A stretch of DNA of 57,512 bases from Gammaproteobacteria bacterium (lineage in GTDB: Bacteria > Pseudomonadota > Gammaproteobacteria > Burkholderiales > Burkholderiaceae_C), in contig JAHJOG010000269.1 in the NCBI GenBank assembly GCA_018820395.1, forward strand, positions 1 to 57,512, given 5' to 3'. Every line of letters starts with the position of its first letter. The first letter of the stretch is position 1. Under the pieces are notes generated by a model that worked only from the letters and a program-made list of their open reading frames with translations, made no database searches and was not told the DNA's origin. The translations under genes were made by a program, and so were the position numbers. Shown piece after piece: positions 18,490 to 26,948 of this stretch.

Positions 18490-19473
18490 TCAGTCGACCT
18501 TCAGCTTGGCCTGGTCGACCACCTTCTTCCAACGCGTGTACTCGGCATTGATGAAAGTGCCGAACTCCTGCGGCGTGCCCGGAATCACGGCCGAACCCTG
18601 GGCGACCAGCTTGCTGTTGACCTCGGGAATCGCGAGCGCGTCGTTGAAGGCCTTGTTGAGCTTGGCAATGCGGTCCGGCGGCGTGCCCGCCGGCGCGACG
18701 ATGCCGAGCCAGCCGCTCACCGCGTAGCCCGGCACGCCGGCCTCGGCCACGGTCGGGACGTCCGGCTCCGACGCCAGCCGCGTGGCGCCGCTCACGGCCA
18801 GCACGCGCACCTTGCCGGCACGCACGTGCGGCAGCGTCAGCAGCGGATCGCTGAAGGCGAAGTCGATGTGGCCGCCCATCAGGTCGGTCAGCGCGGGGGC
18901 GGCGCCCTTGTAGGGCACGTGGACCAGGTCGGTGCCCGTCATCTGGCCGAACACCACCATGGCCATGTGCGGCGAACCGCCCGCGCCCGGCGAGCCGTAG
19001 CGCAGCCGGCCCGGGTTCTCCTTGGCGTAAGCCACCAGTTCCTTCACCGACTTGACCGGCAGCGCCGGGTTGACCACCAGCAGGTTCGAGAACGACACCA
19101 GGCGCGCCACCGGGTCGAAATCCTTCAACGGGTCGAAGCGCACGTTGCTGTACATCGACGGGTTGATCGCCATCACGCCGATCGTGCCCATCATCAACGT
19201 GTAGCCGTCGGCCGGGGAGCGTGCCACCAGCTCGGCGGCGATGTTGCCGTTGGCGCCGGGCTTGGCCTCGACGACGACCGGCTGGCCGAGCGACTGCGAC
19301 AGGCGGTCGGCCATGAGCCGCGCCACGATGTCCGACGCCCCGCCGGCTGCGCTGGCGACGACGATGCGGATCGGCTTGTCGGGAAAGACCTCGGCAGCAT
19401 GCACCGCGAACGTCGCCGCCGCAGTGACCATGGCCGCAGCCGCTCGCTTCAGGGTGACCAGATTGAGTTTCAT
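18490..19473 (-). CDS. Bug/TctC-family tripartite tricarboxylate transporter binding protein
   Basis: Periplasmic binding protein of 327 residues with signal peptide (cleavage near VHAA-E), then the family opening FPDKPIRIVVASAAGG, RPGA-like KPGANG and the HVPYKG segment. Bug proteins bind carboxylates for TctAB-type transporters or for sensing. No tctA or tctB is present. It is the first gene of the oxygenase operon and sits behind operator site d. Related binding proteins recur at 49725, 52633 and 53651. Confidence 0.92.
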   Translation of the reverse strand: MKLNLVTLKRAAAAMVTAAATFAVHAAEVFPDKPIRIVVASAAGGASDIVARLMADRLSQSLGQPVVVEAKPGANGNIAAELVARSPADGYTLMMGTIGVMAINPSMYSNVRFDPLKDFDPVARLVSFSNLLVVNPALPVKSVKELVAYAKENPGRLRYGSPGAGGSPHMAMVVFGQMTGTDLVHVPYKGAAPALTDLMGGHIDFAFSDPLLTLPHVRAGKVRVLAVSGATRLASEPDVPTVAEAGVPGYAVSGWLGIVAPAGTPPDRIAKLNKAFNDALAIPEVNSKLVAQGSAVIPGTPQEFGTFINAEYTRWKKVVDQAKLKVD

Positions 19474-19523
19474 CTCCGTGTGCCTTTCGAAAGGTCGGTT
19501 TTGTAGAGTCGCTTCTTGTTTTT

Positions 19524-19552
19524 ATGATAGCGCTAACTTAAAAAGAAGTCTA
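19524..19552 (-). promoter_or_regulatory. Promoter of the oxygenase operon
   Basis: On the minus strand TAGACT (19552-19547), a 17-bp spacer and TATCAT (19529-19524). The -10 overlaps operator site d, consistent with repression. The -35 matches 4 of 6 consensus bases and the -10 matches 5 of 6. Confidence 0.55.
19525..19538. promoter_or_regulatory. LacI-type operator, site d
   Basis: TGATAGCGCTAACT, identical to site c 5.7 kb away, lies 52 bp before the Bug gene and over its putative -10. Confidence 0.7.
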
Positions 19553-19572
19553 AGCAGCTTGAAGGGCCGTGT

Positions 19573-19713
19573 CAAGGCGGTGCGCTGCGTCGTCGCCGAG
19601 CCCCGCCACTGCGCACCGTGCGTCGCCTTGCGAAGACGGACAAGACGCCCCGAGCGAAAAGATTTTTCTGCTCGAACGAGCGGAGCCGCGCTGCCCGAGC
19701 GGCGGCGGGGCGT
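19573..19713. repeat. Structured intergenic segment with nested inverted repeats
   Basis: The 341-bp gap between the divergent oxygenase and second importer operons holds no convincing gene. It contains CAAGGCG (19573-19579) pairing with CGCCTTG (19624-19630), GTGCGC (19580-19585) pairing with GCGCAC (19611-19616), and ACGCCCCG (19645-19652) pairing with CGGGGCGT (19706-19713). A hairpin CGAGCGAAAA/TTTTC(T)GCTCG lies at 19651-19674. It could be a decayed repeat, an untranslated leader or a small RNA. The flanks carry operator sites d and e. Confidence 0.5.
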
Positions 19714-19780
19714 GTACGGCCGGCTGCGGCGCCCGCATTCCACGGGTTTTCACGGGGCCTCCTGCAAAACACCACTTTTA

Positions 19781-19794
19781 TGATACCGGTAACA
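19781..19794. promoter_or_regulatory. LacI-type operator, site e
   Basis: TGATACCGGTAACA matches the dyad perfectly. TATGAT at 19779-19784, a one-mismatch -10, overlaps its left edge; no matching -35 was found. It lies 21 bp before the rightward operon. Confidence 0.68.
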
Positions 19795-19814
19795 CATCTC
19801 CTGAGGCGTCTGCT

Positions 19815-20183
19815 TTGCACACCGATATCGCTCCTCTGCTCGAGGCGCATCGAGGCCTCTGGCACCGTGCGCGCTTCGTCGCGATGCGCTTCGACGTGGC
19901 GGCCGGCGACGAACGGGTCCGGGTGCATGTCGACGACCAGCAGGTGCGGGTCGAGCCTCTGCCAAGCGGAACTTCCGAACCCTCCGATTTCGTCCTGGCC
20001 GGTTCGGCCGAAGCCTGGGCCGAATACGCTCGCGACCTGCCGCGCCCGGGCTACCAGGACATCCTGGCGATGCTGGAGTCGAACCATGCGAGCTTCGATG
20101 GCGACGGGCTGTGCTTCTTTCGCAACCTGTTCCTCGTGAAGGGCATCGTCGCCACGCTGTTCCGAGGAGACCCGCGGTGGTAG
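19815..20183 (+). CDS. Small protein of unknown function (SCP2-like?)
   Basis: Protein of 122 residues, with a TTG start at 19815 preceded by GAGG eight bases upstream. The same frame has no nearby ATG inside the transcript. It contains DFVLAGSAEAWAEYARDLP followed by PGYQDILAMLES, a pattern reminiscent of SCP2 sterol-carrier domains, but the resemblance is weak. Its stop overlaps the start of the alpha/beta-hydrolase gene, so the two are translationally coupled and may form a hydrolase/binding partner pair. Confidence 0.65.
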   Translation: MHTDIAPLLEAHRGLWHRARFVAMRFDVAAGDERVRVHVDDQQVRVEPLPSGTSEPSDFVLAGSAEAWAEYARDLPRPGYQDILAMLESNHASFDGDGLCFFRNLFLVKGIVATLFRGDPRW

Positions 20184-21061
20184 CGCAGGCCGAGCCGATC
20201 TGCGGGCGCTATTGGCCGCTGGACATCCAGGGCCACGCCCACCGCGTCTATGTCGAGGAGGCCGGCGCGGGCATTCCCCTTCTGTGTCTGCACACGGCCG
20301 GCGCGGACGCACGGCAATACCGCCACCTGCTCAACGACCCCGAGGTGTGCCGACGTTTCCGAGTGATCGCGTTCGATCTCCCGTGGCACGGCAAGTCCTC
20401 GCCGCCCGAAGGCTTTCAGGACGAGCGCTATCTGCTTTCGCCGGAGCTCTACATGGACAGCGTGATGGCCGTGGTCCGCGGGCTCGGGCTCGAGCGCCCG
20501 GTCGTGATGGGCTGCTCGATCGGCGGCCGCGCGGTGCTGCACCTGCTGATCCACCATGCCGAATCCTTCGCTGCCGCCATCGGCCTGCAATCGAGCCGCG
20601 CCATCGTGGGCGTGATGAGCCGCCACCAGCGCGAGGCGCAATACCTCGACCGCGTAGACGTGCATTCCGGCGATGCCGCGGCGGCGCTCGTCAGCGGCAT
20701 CATGGCCCCGCAGAGCCCCTCGGCCGACCGGTGGGAAACGCTCTGGCACTACATGCAGGGCGGCCCCGGCGTGATGCACGGCGACACCTGGTTCTACAAG
20801 GATTCGGGCAACCTCACGCCGGAAGACCTGGGCCGCATCGACACCGCCCGCACGCCGCTCTATCTGCTCACCGGCGAGTACGACTACGGCGCCACGCCCG
20901 CGCATGGCGAAGAGGTGGCGCGCCAGGTCCGCGGCGCGCACTTCCAGGTGATGGAGCACATCGGCCACTTCCCGCCGTCCGAGAACTATCCCGTGCTGCG
21001 CCGGTACCTGCTGCCCATCCTCGACGAACTCGAGCGACGCCTGGCCCGGCCCACGGCCTAG
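20177..21061 (+). CDS. Alpha/beta-fold hydrolase
   Basis: Serine hydrolase of 294 residues. The nucleophile elbow is GCSIGG (S114), the acid probably lies in the GEYDYG segment and the histidine in EHIGHFPP. The GTG at 20177 is chosen because GAGGAG lies seven bases upstream; it overlaps the preceding stop by 7 bp. Sequences of this type in aromatic pathways hydrolyse meta-cleavage products or esters. Its position directly before an importer gene set suggests it acts on the imported compound. Confidence 0.85.
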   Translation: MVAQAEPICGRYWPLDIQGHAHRVYVEEAGAGIPLLCLHTAGADARQYRHLLNDPEVCRRFRVIAFDLPWHGKSSPPEGFQDERYLLSPELYMDSVMAVVRGLGLERPVVMGCSIGGRAVLHLLIHHAESFAAAIGLQSSRAIVGVMSRHQREAQYLDRVDVHSGDAAAALVSGIMAPQSPSADRWETLWHYMQGGPGVMHGDTWFYKDSGNLTPEDLGRIDTARTPLYLLTGEYDYGATPAHGEEVARQVRGAHFQVMEHIGHFPPSENYPVLRRYLLPILDELERRLARPTA

Positions 21062-21110
21062 CGGCGCCCTCCCCGTTCCCTGCCCCCCACACCGACCCAA
21101 GGAGACGACC

Positions 21111-22355
21111 ATGAAGCGATCCCTCATCCCCGCCGTCGCGCTCGGCGCGCTCGCGGCCCTCGCCGGCCAGGGCGCCTCGGCCGAGAAAGTGCGCATCGCG
21201 ATGATCGACCCGGGCTCGGGACCGTTCGCCGCCGTGGCCGCCAACTGGTTCAAGACGCAGCAGCTCGCGGTCGAGATGGTCAACGCCAGCAAGGCGGCCG
21301 GCGAGCACACGCTCGAGGTGGTTCAGTTCGACAACAAGGGCAGCACGCAGGAGTCGCTGATCCTGCTGCGCAACGTCGCCGACCAGGGCTTTCACTACGT
21401 CACGCAGGGCGGGAGTTCGGCGGTGGGCGCGGCGCTGATCGATGCCGTCAACAAGCACAACGAACGCAACCCTGGCAAGGAAATCGTCTATCTCGACACG
21501 CTCAATGCCGACCCCGAGCTCACCAACGCCAAGTGCAGCTTCTGGCACTTTGCCTTCGCGCCCAACACCAACATGAGCACCGAAGCGCTCACCACCGAAC
21601 TGGCGAACAACCCGAAGGTCAAGAAGGTCTACATCATCGGCCAGAACTACCCTTTCGGGCAGGCCGTGAGCCGCGCGACCAAGGAACTCCTCAAGCGCAA
21701 GCGCGCGGACATCGAAGTGGTCGGCGACGACCTGCACCCGCTCGGCCAGGTGAAGGACTTCTCGCCCTACATCGCGAAGATCAACGCCTCCGGCGCCGAC
21801 ACGGTGGTCACGGGCAACTGGGGCCCCGACCTCACGCTCTTGCTGAAGGCGGGCAACGAGGCCGGGCTGCGCGTCAATTTCTACACCTACTTCGCCAACA
21901 CCTTCGGCGTGCCGCTCGCGCTCGACCCGAGCATCGCCGGGCGCCTGAAGAACATCGCGCCCTACAGCCCGAACAACGCGGGCTTCGTCGGCAAGGACTT
22001 CGTCGAAGGCTTCAAGAAGCGCTACAACGAGGACTTCATCCTGCTGGGCAACCAGGCCGCCATCGCCAGCCTGGCCGAAGGCATCCGCCGAGCCAAGTCG
22101 ACCGATCCGGTGAAGGTCGCCTACGCCATGGAAGGCATGAAGCTGCAGGGATTGAGCGGCGAGATGGAACTGCGCAAGTCCGACCACCAGATGCAGGCCC
22201 CGCTCTACGTCACGTCGTGGAGCCGGCTGAACGGCAAGGACGTCAAGTACGACCAGAACGACACCGGCTACGGCTGGCAGGTCGAGCGCCGCATCGATGC
22301 CTACGTCGCCGCCCAGCCGACCTCCTGCGCGATGACGCGCCCGGCGCAACGCTGA
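21111..22355 (+). CDS. ABC transporter substrate-binding protein, branched-chain type
   Basis: Periplasmic binding protein of 414 residues, signal peptide ending near GASA-E, type I binding fold starting KVRIAMIDPGSGPF. A good AAGGAG ribosome site precedes the ATG. It begins the second importer gene set of the window and is only distantly like the binding protein at 12523-13746, so the two systems probably see different ligands. Confidence 0.92.
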   Translation: MKRSLIPAVALGALAALAGQGASAEKVRIAMIDPGSGPFAAVAANWFKTQQLAVEMVNASKAAGEHTLEVVQFDNKGSTQESLILLRNVADQGFHYVTQGGSSAVGAALIDAVNKHNERNPGKEIVYLDTLNADPELTNAKCSFWHFAFAPNTNMSTEALTTELANNPKVKKVYIIGQNYPFGQAVSRATKELLKRKRADIEVVGDDLHPLGQVKDFSPYIAKINASGADTVVTGNWGPDLTLLLKAGNEAGLRVNFYTYFANTFGVPLALDPSIAGRLKNIAPYSPNNAGFVGKDFVEGFKKRYNEDFILLGNQAAIASLAEGIRRAKSTDPVKVAYAMEGMKLQGLSGEMELRKSDHQMQAPLYVTSWSRLNGKDVKYDQNDTGYGWQVERRIDAYVAAQPTSCAMTRPAQR

Positions 22356-22389
22356 AGCCGCGGCACCCGGGCCAGGCGCTGCACGCGAC

Positions 22390-23337
22390 GTGGAATACGC
22401 GGTCATCTCGCTGCTGAACGGCACGGCCTATGGGCTGCTGCTCTTCATGCTCTCGTCGGGGCTCACGCTCACCTTCAGCATGATGGGCGTGCTCAATTTC
22501 GCTCACGCGAGCTTCTACATGTTCGGCGCCTACTTCGCCTATGCGCTGTCGCAGAAGCTCGGCTTCTGGGCGGCGCTCGTGCTGGCGCCGCTCTTCGTGG
22601 GACTGGTGGGCGCGGCGGTCGAACGCTTCGGGCTGAGGTCGCTGCATCGCTACGGGCACATTCCCGAACTGCTGCTGACCTACGGGCTGGCGTACATCAT
22701 GGCCGAGGTCGTGCAGGTGATCTGGGGCCGCTCGCCCGTCCCCTATGCGCTGCCGGCCGAACTGCAGGGCACGCTGTTTCGCGTGTTCAACACCAACTTT
22801 CCGGTGTTCCGCGGCTTCATGATGCTGATCGCACTGGCGATGATGGGCGCCACCTGGCTCGCTCTCACGCGCACGCGCGTCGGGCTGGTCATCCAGGCCT
22901 CGCTCACGCATCCGGAGATGGTGCAGGCGCTCGGGCACGACGTGCCGCGCGTGTTCATGCTGGTGTTCGGCCTCGGCTGCGCGCTGGCGGGTGTCGCCGG
23001 CGTGCTCGGCGGGCTTGTGTTCACGACCGAGCCGGCGATGGCGCAGATGGTGGGCGGCATCATCTTCGTGGTGGTCGTGATCGGCGGGCTGGGGTCGCTC
23101 GGCGGCGCACTGCTGGCGTCGCTGCTGCTCGGCATCCTGCAGTCCTTCGCGATCTCGCTCGATTACTCGACGGCCAGCGTGCTGCGTGCGCTCGGCCTGC
23201 TGAAGCAGCCCGTGGCCGACGCTCAGAGCCTGCTGAACGTCAGCATCGCGCAGCTCGCGCCGGTGCTGCCCTACCTGCTCTTGGTGCTGATCCTGATCTT
23301 CCGGCCCCGCGGCCTCTTCGGCACGCGCGACACATGA
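22390..23337 (+). CDS. livH: Branched-chain-type ABC transporter permease LivH
   Basis: Permease of 315 residues with the typical GVLNFAHASFYMFGAYFAYA near residue 37 and a C-terminal RPRGLFG. The apparent start is a GTG at 22390 with only a weak ribosome site. The end overlaps livM by 4 bp (ATGA). Confidence 0.9.
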   Translation: MEYAVISLLNGTAYGLLLFMLSSGLTLTFSMMGVLNFAHASFYMFGAYFAYALSQKLGFWAALVLAPLFVGLVGAAVERFGLRSLHRYGHIPELLLTYGLAYIMAEVVQVIWGRSPVPYALPAELQGTLFRVFNTNFPVFRGFMMLIALAMMGATWLALTRTRVGLVIQASLTHPEMVQALGHDVPRVFMLVFGLGCALAGVAGVLGGLVFTTEPAMAQMVGGIIFVVVVIGGLGSLGGALLASLLLGILQSFAISLDYSTASVLRALGLLKQPVADAQSLLNVSIAQLAPVLPYLLLVLILIFRPRGLFGTRDT

Positions 23338-24569
23338 GCCCCTCTTTCCGACCCGCGCTGCTTTGGGCGGGCTATGCCCTGCTGCTGATCGTGCTGCCGC
23401 TGGTGTTCGACAGCAGCGCGAGCGTGACGCTCTTGTCGCAGATGGCCTGCGCCGTGGTCTTCTGCCTGGCCTACAACATCCTGCTCGGCCAGGGCGGCAT
23501 GCTGTCCTTCGGCCACGCGGTGTACTACGGCATGGGCGCCTTCGTCACGATGCACGCGATGCAGCTCGCCGCTGCGGGCGCATTGCCCCTGCCGCTGCCG
23601 CTCCTGCCCCTGGCGGGCGGACTTGCAGGACTTCTCGCCGGAGCGATCCTGGGCTACGTCACCACGCGGCGCGCGGGCATCAGCTTTGCCATGATCACCT
23701 TCGGCGTGGCCGAGCTGGTGTTCATTTCCACCGGGATGTTTCCGCACTTCTTCGGCGGCGACACCGGGCTGAGCGGCACCCGCACCTACGGAGGCAAGCT
23801 CTTCGGCCTCAGCTTCGGCCCGCCACTGCAGGTCTACTACCTCATCGTGGCCTGGGTGCTGCTGTGCACGGGCGCCATGTACTGGTTCACGCTCACGCCG
23901 CTCGGGCGGATCGTCAACGCCGTGCGCGACAACCCCGAGCGGCTGACCTTCATCGGCTTCAATGCGCGGCGAGCGCGCTACCTCGCCATCATGGCGTCGG
24001 GGACCTTCACCGGCATCGCGGGGGCGCTGTCGGCCATCAATTTCGAAAGCGCCACCATCGAAAGCCTGGGCTCGGCGCAGTCCGGGACCATCCTGCTCTT
24101 CACCTACATCGGCGGCAGCGCCACCTTTGCCGGCCCGATCCTCGGTGCAGCGGTGGGCACGCTACTCACCGTGCTGGTGTCGACCTTCACCAAGGCCTGG
24201 CCGCTGTACCTGGGCCTCTTCTTCGTGCTGGTGGTCAAGTTCGCGCCGCGCGGCCTGGCCGGGCTGCTCGCCGACGGCTGGCGCGCACTGAGGGACGGGA
24301 CGCTGCGCAGCCATGCGCGGCATGCGCTCCCCGCACTCGCTGCCGCGCTGGTGCTGGCGCTGGCCGGCGTGACGCTGATCGAGCTCACCTACCGCCGCAC
24401 GCTGGGCGACGCCGCTGCGGCATCGCTCCAGTGGCTCGGCATGGAGCTCGACTCGCTCTCTGCGGCACCGTGGCTGGTGGCTCTCGGCGTGGCACTGGTC
24501 GCGTTCCTGGTGCTTCGGCGCGAAGTGGGCGCACTGCGCGGCTTGCCGGCCCCGGGCAGCGGCACATGA
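23334..24569 (+). CDS. livM: Branched-chain-type ABC transporter permease LivM with C-terminal extension
   Basis: Permease of 411 residues. The core (LGQGGMLSFGHAVYYGMGAF near residue 50) ends near residue 325, at the usual RGLAGLL motif. About 85 extra residues follow, with two hydrophobic stretches (LPALAAALVLALAG and APWLVALGVALVAFLVL), suggesting added membrane helices. The gene overlaps livH and livG by 4 bp each. The extension is unusual relative to the 331-residue paralogue at 10621-11616. Confidence 0.9.
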   Translation: MSPSFRPALLWAGYALLLIVLPLVFDSSASVTLLSQMACAVVFCLAYNILLGQGGMLSFGHAVYYGMGAFVTMHAMQLAAAGALPLPLPLLPLAGGLAGLLAGAILGYVTTRRAGISFAMITFGVAELVFISTGMFPHFFGGDTGLSGTRTYGGKLFGLSFGPPLQVYYLIVAWVLLCTGAMYWFTLTPLGRIVNAVRDNPERLTFIGFNARRARYLAIMASGTFTGIAGALSAINFESATIESLGSAQSGTILLFTYIGGSATFAGPILGAAVGTLLTVLVSTFTKAWPLYLGLFFVLVVKFAPRGLAGLLADGWRALRDGTLRSHARHALPALAAALVLALAGVTLIELTYRRTLGDAAAASLQWLGMELDSLSAAPWLVALGVALVAFLVLRREVGALRGLPAPGSGT

Positions 24570-25348
24570 ACGACGGCGCCACGGCTGCGGGAGCGACGCG
24601 CGACCGACCCGCGCTCGAACTGCGCGACCTGCACAAGCGCTTCGGCCGCACCGAGATCATTCGCGGCACGCACATGGCGGTGGAGCACGGCGAGCGCTTC
24701 GCCCTCATCGGCCCGAACGGCGCCGGCAAGTCGACGCTCTTCAACCTGATTTCCGGACGGGTCGCGCCCACGTCCGGCCGGGTGCTGCTGCACGGCCGCG
24801 ACATCACGGGCCTGGATCCGCAGCAGATCAACCACCTCGGCCTGGCCCGCAGCTTCCAGATCACCAACATCTTTCCGCGCCTGAGCGTCTACGAAAACCT
24901 GAGCTGTGCCGTGATGTGGACGCTCGGCCACCGCTACGTGTTCTGGCGCCGGCTGAGCCAGCTCAAGGATGTGCGCGAACGTGCCGAAGCCACGCTCGAA
25001 GCCATCGGCCTGACTGCGCGCCGCGACGTCGAAGCGGGGCTCCTCACCTATGCCGAACAACGCGCGCTGGAGATCGGACTCACGGTGGCCGGGGGCGCCG
25101 ACGTCATCCTGCTGGACGAGCCCACGGCCGGCATGAGCCGCTCCGAATCCGACGCCGCGGTCGAACTGATCCACACGATCAGCGCGGGCCGCACGCTGTT
25201 GATGGTCGAACACGACATGAGCGTCGTCTTCGGCCTGGCCGATCGCATCGGCGTGCTCGTCTATGGCGAACTCATCGCATGCGGCACGCCGGCCGAGATC
25301 CGCGCCAATCCGGCCGTGCAGGAAGCCTACCTGTCGGCGCCGGCGTGA
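24566..25348 (+). CDS. livG: Branched-chain-type ABC transporter ATPase LivG
   Basis: ATPase of 260 residues with intact Walker A (GPNGAGKST), LivG-style signature (LTYAEQRALEIG) and Walker B (VILLDEPTAGMS). Last gene of the rightward operon. No livF follows; the convergent aldehyde dehydrogenase ends 11 bp away. It must work as a homodimer or borrow a LivF such as the one at 9151-9861. Confidence 0.92.
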   Translation: MNDGATAAGATRDRPALELRDLHKRFGRTEIIRGTHMAVEHGERFALIGPNGAGKSTLFNLISGRVAPTSGRVLLHGRDITGLDPQQINHLGLARSFQITNIFPRLSVYENLSCAVMWTLGHRYVFWRRLSQLKDVRERAEATLEAIGLTARRDVEAGLLTYAEQRALEIGLTVAGGADVILLDEPTAGMSRSESDAAVELIHTISAGRTLLMVEHDMSVVFGLADRIGVLVYGELIACGTPAEIRANPAVQEAYLSAPA

Positions 25349-25358
25349 ACCGCGGCGC

Positions 25359-26813
25359 TCAGGACCAGGGCTGCGTGCGCATCGACACCATCCGAGTGAC
25401 GGTGTAGGCGTCGAGACTCTCGGCGCCGCCTTCGCGGCCCATGCCGCTGTCCTTCAGGCCACCGAAAGGCATGTCGGGCGCAGCCGCACCGAAGTGATTG
25501 ATCGACAGCAAGCCGGTCTGCAATTCGTCGGCCAGGCGCTCCGCCGTGGCCAGCGATTGCGTGAACGCGTAACCGGCGAGGCCGACCTGCAGCCGATTGG
25601 CCAGGCCGATGGCCGCGTCGAGATCGGTGAAGGCACTGACCGTGGCCAGCGGGCCGAAGGGCTCGACCGACATCGCCTGCGCGTGCTCGGGCACGTCGGC
25701 CAGCACCGTGGGCTCGAAGAAGAAGCCGCGCTCGCCGATGCGCCGTCCGCCCGCGGCCAGCCGGGCGCCCGAGTCCAGCGCGTCCTGCACCAATCGCTCG
25801 ATGGCTTCCAGCCGCCGGGCGTTCGCGAGCGCGCCCATCCCGGTTCCGGCCACGAGGCCCGGCCCGACGGACAGCTCGCGCGCAAAGCCCGCGAAGGCCT
25901 CGACGAACGTCGCGTAGATGCGCTCGTGCACGATGAAGCGCGTGGGCGACACGCACACCTGGCCGGCCATGCGGAACTTGGCCGTGGCGGCCAGGCGCGC
26001 CACGGCGGTCGGATCGCAGTCGTCGCACACCACCACCGGCGAATGGCCTCCGAGCTCCATCAGCACCGGCTTCATGTGCGCGCCGGCCAGTTGGCTGAGC
26101 TGCTTGCCCACCGCGATCGACCCCGTGAAGGTGACGAGCCGGATGGCGGGCGATTCGATCAACGCACGCGAGATCGCGTCCGGGTGGCCGTACACGCAAT
26201 TCAGCACGCCAGGCGGAAGCCCGGCATCGACCAGCGATTGCGCCAGCCCCTGCATGCCGGCCGGTGTCTCTTCGGCCGCCTTGATGACCACCGAGCAACC
26301 CGCGGCCAGCGCGCCGCTGACCTTGCGCGCTGGCGAGCCGATCGGCGCGTTCCAGGGTGTGAACGCGGCGACCGGTCCGATGGGTTGGCGCAGCACCATC
26401 TGCCGCCAGCCGGGCGCCGAAGGGTTGATCCGGCCATGCAGTCGCAAGGCCTGGTTGGCGTCCCATTCGAGGATGTCGGCCGCTCGCACGACTTCGGCCC
26501 GCGCTTCGGCCAGCGTCTTGCCGAGCTCGAGCGTGATGTGCGTCGCGATGCTTTCCACGCGTTCGCGCAGCAGCGCCGCCGCGCGGATCAGGAGCTTCGA
26601 GCGCTCTGCGGGGGCCGTGCGCCGCCAGACTTCGAAGCCGCGCTGCGCGGCCTGCACACTGCGTTCGATGTCAGCCGGCGTCGCGACCGGCACGCGGCCC
26701 ACGATCGATTCGTCCGCCGGGTTGCGCACGTCGAAGTGCTCGGCCGCCTCGCGCTCCCAGCGGCCATCGATCAGCAGGCCGATCTCGGGGTATTCATGTG
26801 CAGCAGTCACCAT
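25359..26813 (-). CDS. NAD(P)-dependent aldehyde dehydrogenase
   Basis: Aldehyde dehydrogenase superfamily member of 484 residues. The catalytic set is present: N155 in FTPWNAP, K178, E253 in MELGGHSP and C287 in GQVCVSP. The layout matches succinate-semialdehyde/benzaldehyde-type dehydrogenases. It is a single-gene unit with a degenerate LacI-type operator (site f) 59 bp upstream, so it probably oxidises an aldehyde made in the same pathway. Confidence 0.93.
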   Translation of the reverse strand: MVTAAHEYPEIGLLIDGRWEREAAEHFDVRNPADESIVGRVPVATPADIERSVQAAQRGFEVWRRTAPAERSKLLIRAAALLRERVESIATHITLELGKTLAEARAEVVRAADILEWDANQALRLHGRINPSAPGWRQMVLRQPIGPVAAFTPWNAPIGSPARKVSGALAAGCSVVIKAAEETPAGMQGLAQSLVDAGLPPGVLNCVYGHPDAISRALIESPAIRLVTFTGSIAVGKQLSQLAGAHMKPVLMELGGHSPVVVCDDCDPTAVARLAATAKFRMAGQVCVSPTRFIVHERIYATFVEAFAGFARELSVGPGLVAGTGMGALANARRLEAIERLVQDALDSGARLAAGGRRIGERGFFFEPTVLADVPEHAQAMSVEPFGPLATVSAFTDLDAAIGLANRLQVGLAGYAFTQSLATAERLADELQTGLLSINHFGAAAPDMPFGGLKDSGMGREGGAESLDAYTVTRMVSMRTQPWS

Positions 26814-26871
26814 AGGGCTCCAGGGTGGAAGGATCTCGGCCTTCGCCTCGGAGCCGGAGAAGGCCTCTCGA

Positions 26872-26885
26872 TGTTAGCGGTCACG
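26872..26885. promoter_or_regulatory. LacI-type operator, site f (degenerate)
   Basis: TGTTAGCGGTCACG matches the shared dyad at 12 of 14 positions. It lies 59 bp before the aldehyde dehydrogenase, in a 135-bp gap. It is the weakest of the six sites, but the position is right. Confidence 0.45.
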
Positions 26886-26948
26886 CGTATTTCAGGCGAG
26901 ACCGTGGGTCGATGCGCTGCAGGGCCCGCGCCGCCCGGCTCGCGTGCC

